The notes beneath the pieces were generated by a model. It was given only the letters and a program-made list of their open reading frames with translations, did not search any database and was not told the DNA's origin. The translations under genes were made by a program, and so were the position numbers. A stretch of 15,002 nt of DNA from CAYVOX01 sp964453035 (GTDB lineage Bacteria; Chloroflexota; Anaerolineae; Anaerolineales; Anaerolineaceae): contig CAYVOX010000073.1 in NCBI GenBank assembly GCA_964453035.1, positions 1 through 15,002 of the forward strand. Direction: 5' to 3'. Of this stretch, positions 1-7,114 are shown piece by piece. Positions within the stretch are counted from its first letter, which is position 1; every line of letters starts with the position of its first letter.

Positions 1-226
1 CAACAGTGATGTGGATGGTTAATTCAGCGTTGGGATTGAGTACATTTTGATTGGTGAGCATTTCAAAACGCATACGGTTAAGCGCATCAGAGGCGTTGGA
101 AAGCACCTCACGCAGAAAAACCTCGCGGTCCTTGTAAAGTGAGTGAATGAGGATGTTGAGCAGCTGGCGGGTTTCTGCCTTGAAGGCGAAGGATTGACTT
201 TCAGGAGGGGTGGTTGGTTCTGACAT
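1..226 (-). CDS. htpG: Molecular chaperone HtpG (Hsp90), N-terminal part, cut by window edge
   Basis: This is the start of bacterial Hsp90, an ATP-dependent cytosolic chaperone. About 75 residues are visible, all within the GHKL ATPase domain. The segment FKAETRQLLNILIHSLYKDR is the family's conserved first helix. LREVLSNASDALNRMRF follows, holding the catalytic Glu (residue 40) and the ATP/Mg-contacting Asn (residue 44), equivalent to E34 and N38 of E. coli. I chose the ATG at 226 because GGAG lies six bases before it. An in-frame ATG at 238 would add MENP but has no ribosome binding site, and that codon overlaps the GGAG. The remainder of the gene lies to the left of the window. The gene is divergent from the glycosyltransferase-like gene at 476. 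No HrcA (CIRCE) operator is visible upstream. Confidence 0.93.
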   Translation of the reverse strand, partial: MSEPTTPPESQSFAFKAETRQLLNILIHSLYKDREVFLREVLSNASDALNRMRFEMLTNQNVLNPNAELTIHITV

Positions 227-475
227 TGGATTCTCCATTTTAGTTTTTACATTCAGCAATGATGATTGTAATAAAATTCAAGAATCTGTGGAAGATGTTT
301 ACATGTAAGAAGTTTATTAGAGTGATTCCGATTCTGGCATAGGTTCTCGGGATGAGCAAGGTTATGGGGGGATGCCAGCGGAGAGGTCAATTTTGTGATT
401 TGGAGATATACTGATAGGTAGTAGATGAGTGTAAAAAAGGCTTGCTGGCCCTGAAAAGGTTTAGAGGAAAAGGTT
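227..475. promoter_or_regulatory. Divergent intergenic region between htpG and the glycosyltransferase-like gene
   Basis: This stretch of about 250 bases must hold the promoters of both divergent genes, but neither is clear. On the minus strand a TACAAT hexamer (around 270-275) could be the htpG -10 box. On the plus strand TATACT (407-412) could serve the gene at 476, but no good -35 element stands at the right distance. A perfect 10-bp palindrome, TTACATGTAA, lies at 299-308 and could be an operator. Bases 463-468 (AGAGGA) are a good ribosome binding site for the ATG at 476. Confidence 0.3.
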
Positions 476-1393
476 ATGAGAAGCGATGAGGTTGTTTTTG
501 TTACCCTGGTTGATTCGCTGGCAGGCAAAGCGAACGCAAGATTGCTCATCAACAGCCTGAGAAGATTTGGAGGGAACCTGAGGGGGGCACCCTTCCGTGT
601 TTTTGAGCTGGATAGCCGCGTAACGGCCTGCGGCGACCTGGTGGGTGAGGCAGTGAGCGTGATTCCACTGGCGGTGGCGAAAGAGTTGCGGGGGTATCCT
701 TTTAGTGGTGTGGTGGAGGCTTGCGCTCAGGTGGAGCAGATGGAAGTGGGCGAGGGGGGAACGGTGGCGTGGATTGATTCGAGCTGCCTGGTGATTCAAC
801 CGCCGAAACTTCTCAGGTTAGGAGAAGATGCAGATGCCGCCGTGAGACGGGTACATCTGCGCACCGTGGGGTTGTGAGTCGGGGATGATCCGGACGGTTA
901 CTGGCGCGGAATCTATCGGGCGGTGGGGGTGGGTGAAATTGATGGCTGCGTGGAGAGTTTTGTGGATGGCGAAGTGCTTAAGCCTTATTTCAACTCCCAT
1001 TGCTTAAGCTTTAATCCCAGAATGGGACTCATGAGGCAGTGGAGAGAAAGGTATGAGGCTCTGGTCGGAGATGAGAAGTTCCAGAAGGAGACCTGCCAGG
1101 ATGGACTGCACCAGACATTTTTATTCCAGGCGGTGCTGAGCGCGCTGCTGGCGAACCGCATCTTGCGCAATCGCCTGCGGCTGCTGCCGCCGACATATAA
1201 CTATCCCCTGCACCTGCACGGTCGGGTGCCAGGAGAACGCCAGGCGAAATTTGTGAATGAGCTGGTGATTGCGACTAATGAAGGCGAGCGGATTTCGGCA
1301 GGTTCTATCCCCGGAATTAAAATTTGCGAGCCGATGGCAGCATGGCTTGAGGGGCAATACACAATGTGGCACAACGGAGGAACACTTGAATAA
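476..1393 (+). pseudogene. Glycosyltransferase-like (nucleotide-diphospho-sugar transferase fold) gene interrupted by an in-frame TGA
   Basis: One reading frame runs from the ATG at 476 to the TAA at 1391-1393, about 305 codons, broken only by TGA at 875-877 (codon 134). Both sides read as coding. Upstream are FVTLVDSLAGKANARLLINS, SLRRFGG and VAWIDSSCLVIQPPKLLRLG, then VHLRTVGL before the stop. Directly after the stop, in the same frame, come VGDDPDGYWRGIYRAVGV, YFNSHCLSFNP, LHQTFLFQAVLSALL and LLPPTYNYPLHLH. This order (N-terminal strand, SLRxFGG, a WxDSSxLV acidic segment, YFN, then HQ...AVLSAL) resembles GT-A fold glycosyltransferase-like proteins of unknown substrate. It is either a recent nonsense mutation, a sequencing error, or readthrough. 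The downstream start at 923 has no ribosome binding site, so two separate proteins are unlikely. The 3' end overlaps the next gene's start by eight bases, suggesting coupled translation. The family assignment is tentative. Confidence 0.6.
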
Positions 1394-2525
1394 CCGCCAA
1401 CGATTCCTGGCTGCAATGCATTACCAACCGGTTGACCGATCGCCCCTGGTGGATTTTGGCTTCTGGGATGAAACCATCATCATCTGGCGCAATCAGGGAC
1501 TTCCCAGCCTGGTGAAAAACTATAGACCGCAGACCTGGGTAAATTACTTTGGGGTGGATTTTTCTCTGCGCAAAGAACATACCCGCGTGAAGGTAAAATG
1601 GGGGCTTTCCCCGGAGTTTAAAAAAATTGTGGTTGAAGAGCGTGGGGAGGAGGAGATATTTCAACAGGCGGATGGCGTGCAGGTTTTGAGGCAAAAATTC
1701 ATGCGGTCTATTCCCAAGCCACAGCGGTATTTGTTGCACGACCGGGAGAGCTGGAAGAAGCATTACCTGCCGAGGCTGAACCCTGACCGTATGGAGAGGT
1801 ATCCTAAGGATTGGGCGGAGCAGGAAAAGAAGTGGCGGGACAAAGAGCGCAAAGAACCTGTGTTTTTATCTGGGGGGAGTCTTTACGGGGTGCTGCGCAA
1901 TTGGATGGGGTTGGAGAATCTCTCGATGGTGGTGTATGATGACCCAGCATGGTTTGAAGAAATGGTCGCCACCCTGGGTGATCTTTACACCGGGCAATTA
2001 AGGCGGTTTTTGGAAACCGGCGGGCAGTTTGACGCATGCCATATGTGGGAGGATATGTGCTACAACGCTGGCCCTCTCCTGAGTCCCCGGCATTTTAAGA
2101 AATATCTTTCACCGCAATACCGGCGCATCACGGACCTCTTGCACCAGTATGGAGTGGATATCGTTTACCTGGATTGCGATGGAAATATCGAGGCGCTCAT
2201 GCCATTATGGTTGGATGCAGGGGTGAACTGTATGTTCCCGGTTGAGATTGGCACCTGGGGCGCTGACCCGATTAAATACCGAAAGCAGTACGGCAAAGAT
2301 TTGCTGTTGATTGGCGGATTTGACAAGCACATTCTGGCGGGGGATAAGCGTGGGATTGAAAAAGAAGTGTACCGCTTGCTGCCACTGGTTGAAGAGGGTG
2401 GATTTATTGGCTGTTGTGACCACCTGGTGCCACCGGATGTGCCCTATGAGAACTATTTGTTTTATATGAAGATGGTGCGCAAGGTGTGGGGAAGAAATAT
2501 TAACCTGCCTGATGCTCAGCGGTGA
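1386..2525 (+). CDS. Uroporphyrinogen decarboxylase (URO-D) superfamily protein
   Basis: This 379-residue protein belongs to the URO-D/MtaA/CmuA superfamily, which includes haem-pathway HemE and many corrinoid methyltransferases. The N-terminus NNRQRFLAAMHYQPVDRSPL is the usual opening of the non-HemE group. Other marks are LSGGSLYGVLRNWMGLENL (161-179), WEDMCYNAGPLLSP (221-234), a YLDCDGNIEALMPLWLDAGV segment (261-280), and the ending GCCDHLVPPDVPYENYLFY (342-360). I place the start at the TTG at 1386, which has GGAGG at 1376-1380, five bases before it. An upstream ATG at 1269 in the same frame would add 39 residues that are unlike the family. The start lies inside the last codons of the glycosyltransferase-like gene. 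HemE itself is not likely because the N-terminal arginine motif of true HemE is not obvious. The substrate is unknown, and methyl transfer to or from a corrinoid protein is a family-level guess. Confidence 0.82.
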   Translation: MNNRQRFLAAMHYQPVDRSPLVDFGFWDETIIIWRNQGLPSLVKNYRPQTWVNYFGVDFSLRKEHTRVKVKWGLSPEFKKIVVEERGEEEIFQQADGVQVLRQKFMRSIPKPQRYLLHDRESWKKHYLPRLNPDRMERYPKDWAEQEKKWRDKERKEPVFLSGGSLYGVLRNWMGLENLSMVVYDDPAWFEEMVATLGDLYTGQLRRFLETGGQFDACHMWEDMCYNAGPLLSPRHFKKYLSPQYRRITDLLHQYGVDIVYLDCDGNIEALMPLWLDAGVNCMFPVEIGTWGADPIKYRKQYGKDLLLIGGFDKHILAGDKRGIEKEVYRLLPLVEEGGFIGCCDHLVPPDVPYENYLFYMKMVRKVWGRNINLPDAQR

Positions 2526-2579
2526 TTTATGGAGAGAACAGGTTAAAATTGGGAGAAAATTCGGTCTGATGAGCAATTA

Positions 2580-3800
2580 ATGAACTGGATTACCCTGGCT
2601 ATTGTTGGGCTGACTTATTTTGGGATTGCGATTGGCCGGTGGCCGAAGATAAAATCTAACCGGGCGACGGTGGCGATGATGGGGGTGGGGCTGCTGGTGG
2701 TGACCGGCCAGGTGAGGTTTGACGAACTGCCGGGCCTGTTGGATTTTGACACGATTATCCTGCTGTTCAGCATGATGGTTATCAATGCTAACCTGCGCCT
2801 GGCGGGGTTCTTCACACTGGCGGGCAGAAGCTTGCTTCGGTTGGCACGCTCGCCGAGGATGCTACTGGCGGTGGAAATTTTGCTGGTGGGTTTGCTGAGT
2901 GCCCTGTTTTTGAATGATACGATTTGCCTGATGCTCACTCCGCTGATGCTGGAAATATTGGTCGCATTAGAGCGCAATCCGATTCCATACTTGATTGCGC
3001 TGGCAACAGCATCTAATATCGGTTCAACCGCAACCCTTACGGGCAATCCGCAGAATATGATTATCGGGGTGGCTTCAGGGATACCTTATATATCCTTCGC
3101 TGCAGCCTTGCTGCCGGTAGCGCTGCTGGGATTGGGGGCTATCTGGTTGGTGTTGGTGAAGCTCTACCCGTATGACTTCAGGCATGATGAGCGCCTGGGA
3201 TTGCCCGAGAGTGAGGTTGTGGTTGACCGCTGGATGGTGATTAAAACGCTGCTGGTGGTAGCTGGTCTACTGGCAGCGTTTTTACTGGGGGTGCCGGTGG
3301 CAGAGGCGGCGTTTCTGGCGGCATGTGTGTTGTTATTCACGCGCCGAACGCAACCGCACCTGGTTTTTGCAGAATTTGATTGGGGGTTGCTGGTTTTTTT
3401 TGCGGGTCTGTTTGTGGTGAGTGGGTCGCTGGAGCGCAATGGAATCACCACGCAGCTTTTTAGCCTCATCAACTTTACACCGCAGACGAACCCATGGGTT
3501 TTTTCGGGGATGACGGTGGTGCTGAGCAATTTGGTTTCGAATGTGCCGGCGGTGCTACTGTTAAAATCAGTAGTGCTGGGCATGGCTGAACCGCAGAGCG
3601 GGTGGTTGACCCTTGCGGCAGCTTCAACGCTGGCGGGGAACCTGACTTTGCTGGGATCCGTGGCGAACCTGATTGTGGTCGAAATTGCCGCTCGTTGGCG
3701 GGTGGAACTGCGCTTCTGGGATTACACCAAAGCCGGGCTGATCATCACCGGGCTGAGCCTGTTAACCGGGTTGGGATGGCTGCAACTGTTTGTGTGGTGA
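2580..3800 (+). CDS. SLC13/ArsB (ion transporter superfamily) anion permease
   Basis: This 406-residue integral membrane protein has about 10-11 hydrophobic segments and belongs to the CitT/ArsB (DASS/ArsB) ion transporter superfamily. The two inverted-repeat halves carry the expected signatures. The first half has LNDTICLMLTPLMLEIL (111-127) and ATASNIGSTATLTGNPQNMI (142-161). The second has SNLVSNVPAVLLL (316-328) and AGNLTLLGSVANLIVVEIA (352-370). The GNPQN and GSVANL loops match the tips that line the substrate path in this family. Candidate substrates are dicarboxylates, sulfate, arsenite or another anion, and nothing here decides among them. No arsenic genes (arsR, arsA, arsC) are nearby. 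The ATG at 2580 lacks a clear ribosome binding site, and an in-frame stop at 2544-2546 limits any upstream extension. It follows the URO-D gene by 54 bases and may be co-transcribed with it. Confidence 0.85.
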   Translation: MNWITLAIVGLTYFGIAIGRWPKIKSNRATVAMMGVGLLVVTGQVRFDELPGLLDFDTIILLFSMMVINANLRLAGFFTLAGRSLLRLARSPRMLLAVEILLVGLLSALFLNDTICLMLTPLMLEILVALERNPIPYLIALATASNIGSTATLTGNPQNMIIGVASGIPYISFAAALLPVALLGLGAIWLVLVKLYPYDFRHDERLGLPESEVVVDRWMVIKTLLVVAGLLAAFLLGVPVAEAAFLAACVLLFTRRTQPHLVFAEFDWGLLVFFAGLFVVSGSLERNGITTQLFSLINFTPQTNPWVFSGMTVVLSNLVSNVPAVLLLKSVVLGMAEPQSGWLTLAAASTLAGNLTLLGSVANLIVVEIAARWRVELRFWDYTKAGLIITGLSLLTGLGWLQLFVW

Positions 3801-3834
3801 TTGGTCGGGTTAAATGGGGGTGACATTAATCGGG

Positions 3835-3840
3835 TATAAT
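3835..3840 (+). promoter_or_regulatory. Candidate -10 box (TATAAT) for the 3880-8721 gene cluster
   Basis: A consensus TATAAT lies 39 bases before the ATG at 3880, in the 79-base gap after the permease gene. No -35 match stands 16-18 bases upstream (the 17-base position holds AAATGG), so support comes only from the -10 box and its placement. The start codon at 3880 has no Shine-Dalgarno sequence, and an in-frame TAA at 3865-3867 rules out an earlier start. Confidence 0.4.
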
Positions 3841-3879
3841 TCAGTCAATCATCACAGAATTATGTAATGCCTCTTTTCT

Positions 3880-5040
3880 ATGAACTTTGTCTATTTATCT
3901 CCCCACTTTCCACCTCAGTATAGAGCCTTCCCGATTGCGCTAAAGCGCCTGGGCGCAACCGTGCTGGGATTGGCAGATGAGCCTTACGAGCAAATCCCAG
4001 GTGAGCTGAAGTCGGCGTTGAGCGAATATTACCGCGTGCCGGATATGCTGCATTACGACCAGATGGTGCGGGCGATGGGTTATTTAACTCACCGCTATGG
4101 AAAAATCGGGGGGATAGACTCGCATAATGAGTTCTGGCTGGAAACCGAAGCGCGCTTGAGGACTGACTTTAACATTGAGGGTTACAAAGCTGAGGATATT
4201 CCGCGCATCAAGAAAAAATCGGTGATGAAGAAGGTGTTTGAAAAATCTGGGCTGCCTGCGGCAAGAGGCAAGGTCCTGCGCAGCCTGCGAGGGGCGCTGG
4301 CTTTTGCGGAGGAGGTGGGCTATCCGCTGGTAGCCAAGCCGGATATGGGAGTTGGCGCAAGCCACACGTATAAAATTACCAACCCGACGGAAATGGTGAA
4401 TCTGTTTGAAGCCGGGTTACCTGCAGATTTCATTTTTGAGGAATTTATCCAGGGGGGGATCATTTCATTTGACGGACTGGCGGATGAGCGTTGCGAGCCG
4501 GTGTTCTTCACCTCGCACATCTTCAGCCAGGGGATCATGGAGACCGTCAATGATGATATGGATATTTTTTATTATTCGGTAAGGGAGATTCCCGTTGACC
4601 TGGAACGAGCAGGGCGCGCGCTGCTAAAGGCTTTCAGGGTGCAAAAGCGGTTTTTCCATTTTGAATTCTTCCGCACGAATGACCACCAGCTGGTTCCGCT
4701 GGAGGTCAACATGCGCCCTCCGGGTGGTTTGACGACCGATATGTTCAATTATGCGAACGACATGGATATTTATGCTGGGTGGGCTAATTTAATCGTCAAT
4801 AACCGGTTTGACCTGGCTTATGAGCGCTCGTATTATTGCGCGTATGTGGGGCGGAAGAATAACCTGGCTTATGCGCATAACCACATTGAAATTGTCAGCC
4901 GATTTGGACAGCGCGTTGTGCATTTCCAGCCCATCGAGGGCGTTTTCAGGGGAGCGATTGGCGATTTTGGTTACCTGGTGCGCTCGACTGACCTTTCAGA
5001 AATCTTCGCGATGTCTGCTTACATCCGGCAAAAGGCATAA
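3880..5040 (+). CDS. ATP-grasp domain carboxylate-amine ligase-like protein
   Basis: This 386-residue cytosolic protein is an ATP-grasp enzyme, a family that couples ATP to joining a carboxylate (through an acyl phosphate) with an amine or other nucleophile. The N-terminal pre-ATP-grasp domain (1-105) opens NFVYLSPHFPPQYRAFPIAL. The ATP-binding part has KKKSVMKKVFEKSGLPAARG (111-130) and VAKPDMGVGA (151-160, with the nucleotide-binding Lys at 153). It continues with FIFEEFIQGG (184-193, adenine-hinge acidic residues), then FHFEFF (259-264) and LEVNMRPPGG (274-283). The Glu262, Glu275 and Asn277 in those segments are the expected Mg/ATP ligands. The nearest general type is the biotin-carboxylase/D-Ala-D-Ala-ligase-like group. 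The substrate is unknown. Its stop is one base before the esterase start, so the pair is probably co-translated and works in one pathway. Confidence 0.85.
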   Translation: MNFVYLSPHFPPQYRAFPIALKRLGATVLGLADEPYEQIPGELKSALSEYYRVPDMLHYDQMVRAMGYLTHRYGKIGGIDSHNEFWLETEARLRTDFNIEGYKAEDIPRIKKKSVMKKVFEKSGLPAARGKVLRSLRGALAFAEEVGYPLVAKPDMGVGASHTYKITNPTEMVNLFEAGLPADFIFEEFIQGGIISFDGLADERCEPVFFTSHIFSQGIMETVNDDMDIFYYSVREIPVDLERAGRALLKAFRVQKRFFHFEFFRTNDHQLVPLEVNMRPPGGLTTDMFNYANDMDIYAGWANLIVNNRFDLAYERSYYCAYVGRKNNLAYAHNHIEIVSRFGQRVVHFQPIEGVFRGAIGDFGYLVRSTDLSEIFAMSAYIRQKA

Positions 5041-5041
5041 G

Positions 5042-5779
5042 ATGAATATTACTTATCAAAAATGGTGGAGTTCTCACCTTGCACAGGAGATGGAGTTTAA
5101 GGTCTACGGTGGTTCCGGAAAGCCGATCCTGGTATTTCCAACTCAGGCCGGACGGTTCTATGATTATGAAGATTTTGGCATGGTTGAGGCGTGTAAACCG
5201 TTCATTGAGGATGGAAGGATAACCCTGTTTACGGTGGACAGCATTGATCATCAATCCTGGGCGAACTGGATTGCGCTGCCCCCTGAGCGGGCGAAACGGC
5301 ACGAAGATTACGACAAGTATATTGTGCGCGAGGTCGTACCATTCATTAATGCCATGTGCGGGGAGCAAAAAATCATCACGACCGGATGCAGCATGGGGGG
5401 GTATCACTCGGCAAATTTCTTTTTCCGGCATCCCGAGCAATTTGATGGGGTCATCTGTTTGAGTGGGGTGCTGCAGTTAAAAATGTTTGTTGGCGAGTAC
5501 ATGGATGACCTGGTTTACTTTAATTCGCCGCTCTATTTTATGAGAAATATGACCGATTCCCACCTGCTGGATATGTTTCGCAAGAGCCGGATCATGATTT
5601 GCGTGGGGCAAGGCGCGTGGGAAGACGAAATGCTGCGCGACGCCAGGCAAATGCAGGCGATTCTGGATAGTAAAGTGATTCCTCACTGGGTGGATTACTG
5701 GGGGCAAGATGTGAACCACGATTGGCCGTGGTGGCGCAAGCAGATGCCGTACTTCCTGGAAAAAATATTAGCCCCGTAG
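5042..5779 (+). CDS. Alpha/beta-hydrolase fold esterase
   Basis: This 245-residue protein belongs to the esterase D / putative esterase group of alpha/beta hydrolases. The nucleophile elbow is GCSMGG (115-120) with Ser117. The likely catalytic His is His226 in VNHDWPWW (224-231), and an acid is expected around GAWEDE (191-196). The early strand KPILVFPTQAGRFYDYEDFG (27-46) provides the oxyanion region. No signal peptide is seen, so it is probably cytosolic. I start it at the ATG at 5042 (MNITYQKWWSS), which follows the previous stop by one base and is preceded by AAAGG at a normal distance. The frame is open upstream to 4808, but that extension would lie inside the ATP-grasp gene. The substrate is unknown. 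A shared substrate with the neighbouring ATP-grasp ligase is likely from the one-base spacing, but this is inference. Confidence 0.82.
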   Translation: MNITYQKWWSSHLAQEMEFKVYGGSGKPILVFPTQAGRFYDYEDFGMVEACKPFIEDGRITLFTVDSIDHQSWANWIALPPERAKRHEDYDKYIVREVVPFINAMCGEQKIITTGCSMGGYHSANFFFRHPEQFDGVICLSGVLQLKMFVGEYMDDLVYFNSPLYFMRNMTDSHLLDMFRKSRIMICVGQGAWEDEMLRDARQMQAILDSKVIPHWVDYWGQDVNHDWPWWRKQMPYFLEKILAP

Positions 5780-5807
5780 AGTTAATCCCCCTTCAGAGCG
5801 AGGAGCT

Positions 5808-7112
5808 ATGAGCTTTCGTGAGTACGTGCGGAAATTAGAAGACGCCGGCGCGTTGTTACAAGCATCCGGTGAATGTTCAACGCGGTATGAGGTAGCTGGA
5901 GCTTTAAAAGCGCTGGAGCCAAAGCCGGTTTTATTCACCCATCTGATCGAATCGTCATTTGCGGCAGCAGGCAACCTGTTCTGTACCAAGGCAAGCGTGG
6001 CTGAATACCTGGGGTTCCCGGTCGCAGAGATGATTCCGCGGCTGGCAAAAGCCATTCAGGAGAGCAAACCGTGCGAGGTGGTGAAGGATGCGCCTTGCCA
6101 GGATGTGGTAGAGCTTGCACCAGACCTGGACCGGCTGCCAATATTGCGCCACTGCGAGCAAGACGGCGGCAATTACATCAGCTCGGGAGTGATGGCGGCG
6201 CGGCATCCGCAATGGGGATTGAACCTGGATTTTCACCGGCTGATGCAGCTTTCGAAAACGGAGATGGCGGTGCGCGTGGTGCGCAACCGCCACTTTGACG
6301 CATACTTGCGTGATTTAAAGGTGGTGGAGGTGGCAGTGTGCGTGGGGGTGGCACCGAATGTGCTGGTGGCTGCGGCAACTTCTGTTGAGCGCGGTGTGAA
6401 TGAGATGGATATCGCCAATGCGCTGGCGCCGCTCAAGTTGGTGAAAGCGAGAACAGTGGATGTTCTGATTCCAGCGGAGGCAGAATTTGTTCTGGAGGGC
6501 AAGGTTTACCTGGAGCGAACCCATGCCGAAGGGCCGTTTGTTGACCTGACCGAGACTTATGATGTGGTGCGAGAGGAGCCGGTATTTGAGGTGCAGGCCA
6601 TTACTCACCGCAGTGATGCCATCTGGCACGCGCTTCTGCCGGGAGGTTTGGAGCACAAGCTGCTGATGGGGATGCCGAGAGAACCAACCATCATGGCAAA
6701 AGTGAACCAGGTGGCGCGCTGCCTGGATGTGCATATCAACCCGGGTGGTTGTTCCTGGCTGCACGCCATCGTCAAAATCAGGAAGGAACACGAGGACGAC
6801 GGAAAAAAGGCTATCCGCGCTGCGTTTGAAGGACATAAATCCTGCAAGCATGTCTTTGTGGTGGATGAAGATATTGATATCTATAACCCTCAGGAGGTGG
6901 AATGGGCTATGGCAACCCGCTTCCAGGCAGACCGCGACCTGGTGATGGTTGGAAGAGAAGCGGGTTCCAGCCTGGATCCAAGCGCTGAGGTGGGCAGCTC
7001 TGTGACCTGCAAAGTGGGCTTTGACCTGACCAGGCCACTGGAGACGAAGGGGAAAACTTATACGAAGGCGGCGTTTCCGGTTGTGGAACTTAAAAGGATT
7101 CTGGGAGACTGA
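5808..7112 (+). CDS. UbiD-family decarboxylase, candidate anhydromevalonate phosphate decarboxylase
   Basis: This 434-residue protein is a prenylated-FMN-dependent UbiD-family decarboxylase. Family marks in order are STRYEVAGALKAL (24-36) and LDRLPILRHCEQDGGNYISS (107-126). These are followed by VRVVRNRHFDAYLRDL (155-170), ERGVNEMDIANAL (194-206), and AEAEFVLEGKVYLE (223-236, the glutamates of the active site). The rest are EGPFVDLTETYDVVR (241-255), THRSDAIWHALLPGGLEHKL (266-285), VEWAMATRFQADRDLVMV (364-381) and GSSLDPSA (386-393). The SLDPSA ending and the overall pattern resemble archaeal UbiD proteins that decarboxylate trans-anhydromevalonate 5-phosphate to isopentenyl phosphate. The match is from memory, not alignment. 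GAGGAG stands five bases before the ATG. The gene lies 28 bases after the esterase and two bases before the aconitase-X large subunit, its expected partner in the archaeal mevalonate pathway. It could instead be an aromatic-acid decarboxylase, but the aconitase-X neighbours argue against that. Confidence 0.85.
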   Translation: MSFREYVRKLEDAGALLQASGECSTRYEVAGALKALEPKPVLFTHLIESSFAAAGNLFCTKASVAEYLGFPVAEMIPRLAKAIQESKPCEVVKDAPCQDVVELAPDLDRLPILRHCEQDGGNYISSGVMAARHPQWGLNLDFHRLMQLSKTEMAVRVVRNRHFDAYLRDLKVVEVAVCVGVAPNVLVAAATSVERGVNEMDIANALAPLKLVKARTVDVLIPAEAEFVLEGKVYLERTHAEGPFVDLTETYDVVREEPVFEVQAITHRSDAIWHALLPGGLEHKLLMGMPREPTIMAKVNQVARCLDVHINPGGCSWLHAIVKIRKEHEDDGKKAIRAAFEGHKSCKHVFVVDEDIDIYNPQEVEWAMATRFQADRDLVMVGREAGSSLDPSAEVGSSVTCKVGFDLTRPLETKGKTYTKAAFPVVELKRILGD

Positions 7113-7114
7113 TA

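Noticed and set aside
875..895. Selenocysteine decoding of the in-frame TGA
   Set aside because: A weak hairpin (GTC...GAC with a mismatch) follows the TGA, but it lacks the form of a bacterial SECIS, the protein family is not a known selenoprotein type, and no selenium genes are in the window.
1269..1385. Longer URO-D protein from the ATG at 1269
   Set aside because: The extra 39 residues overlap the upstream gene, do not fit the family, and the TTG at 1386 has a far better ribosome binding site.
923..1393. Separate gene starting at the GTG at 923
   Set aside because: No ribosome binding site precedes it, and the frame is continuous with the upstream half apart from the TGA.
2580..3800. 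Arsenite efflux pump ArsB
   Set aside because: The superfamily is the same, but there are no ars genes nearby and no specific ArsB feature that I can point to.
4808..5041. N-terminal extension of the esterase
   Set aside because: It lies within the ATP-grasp coding region, and the ATG at 5042 gives a normal family start.
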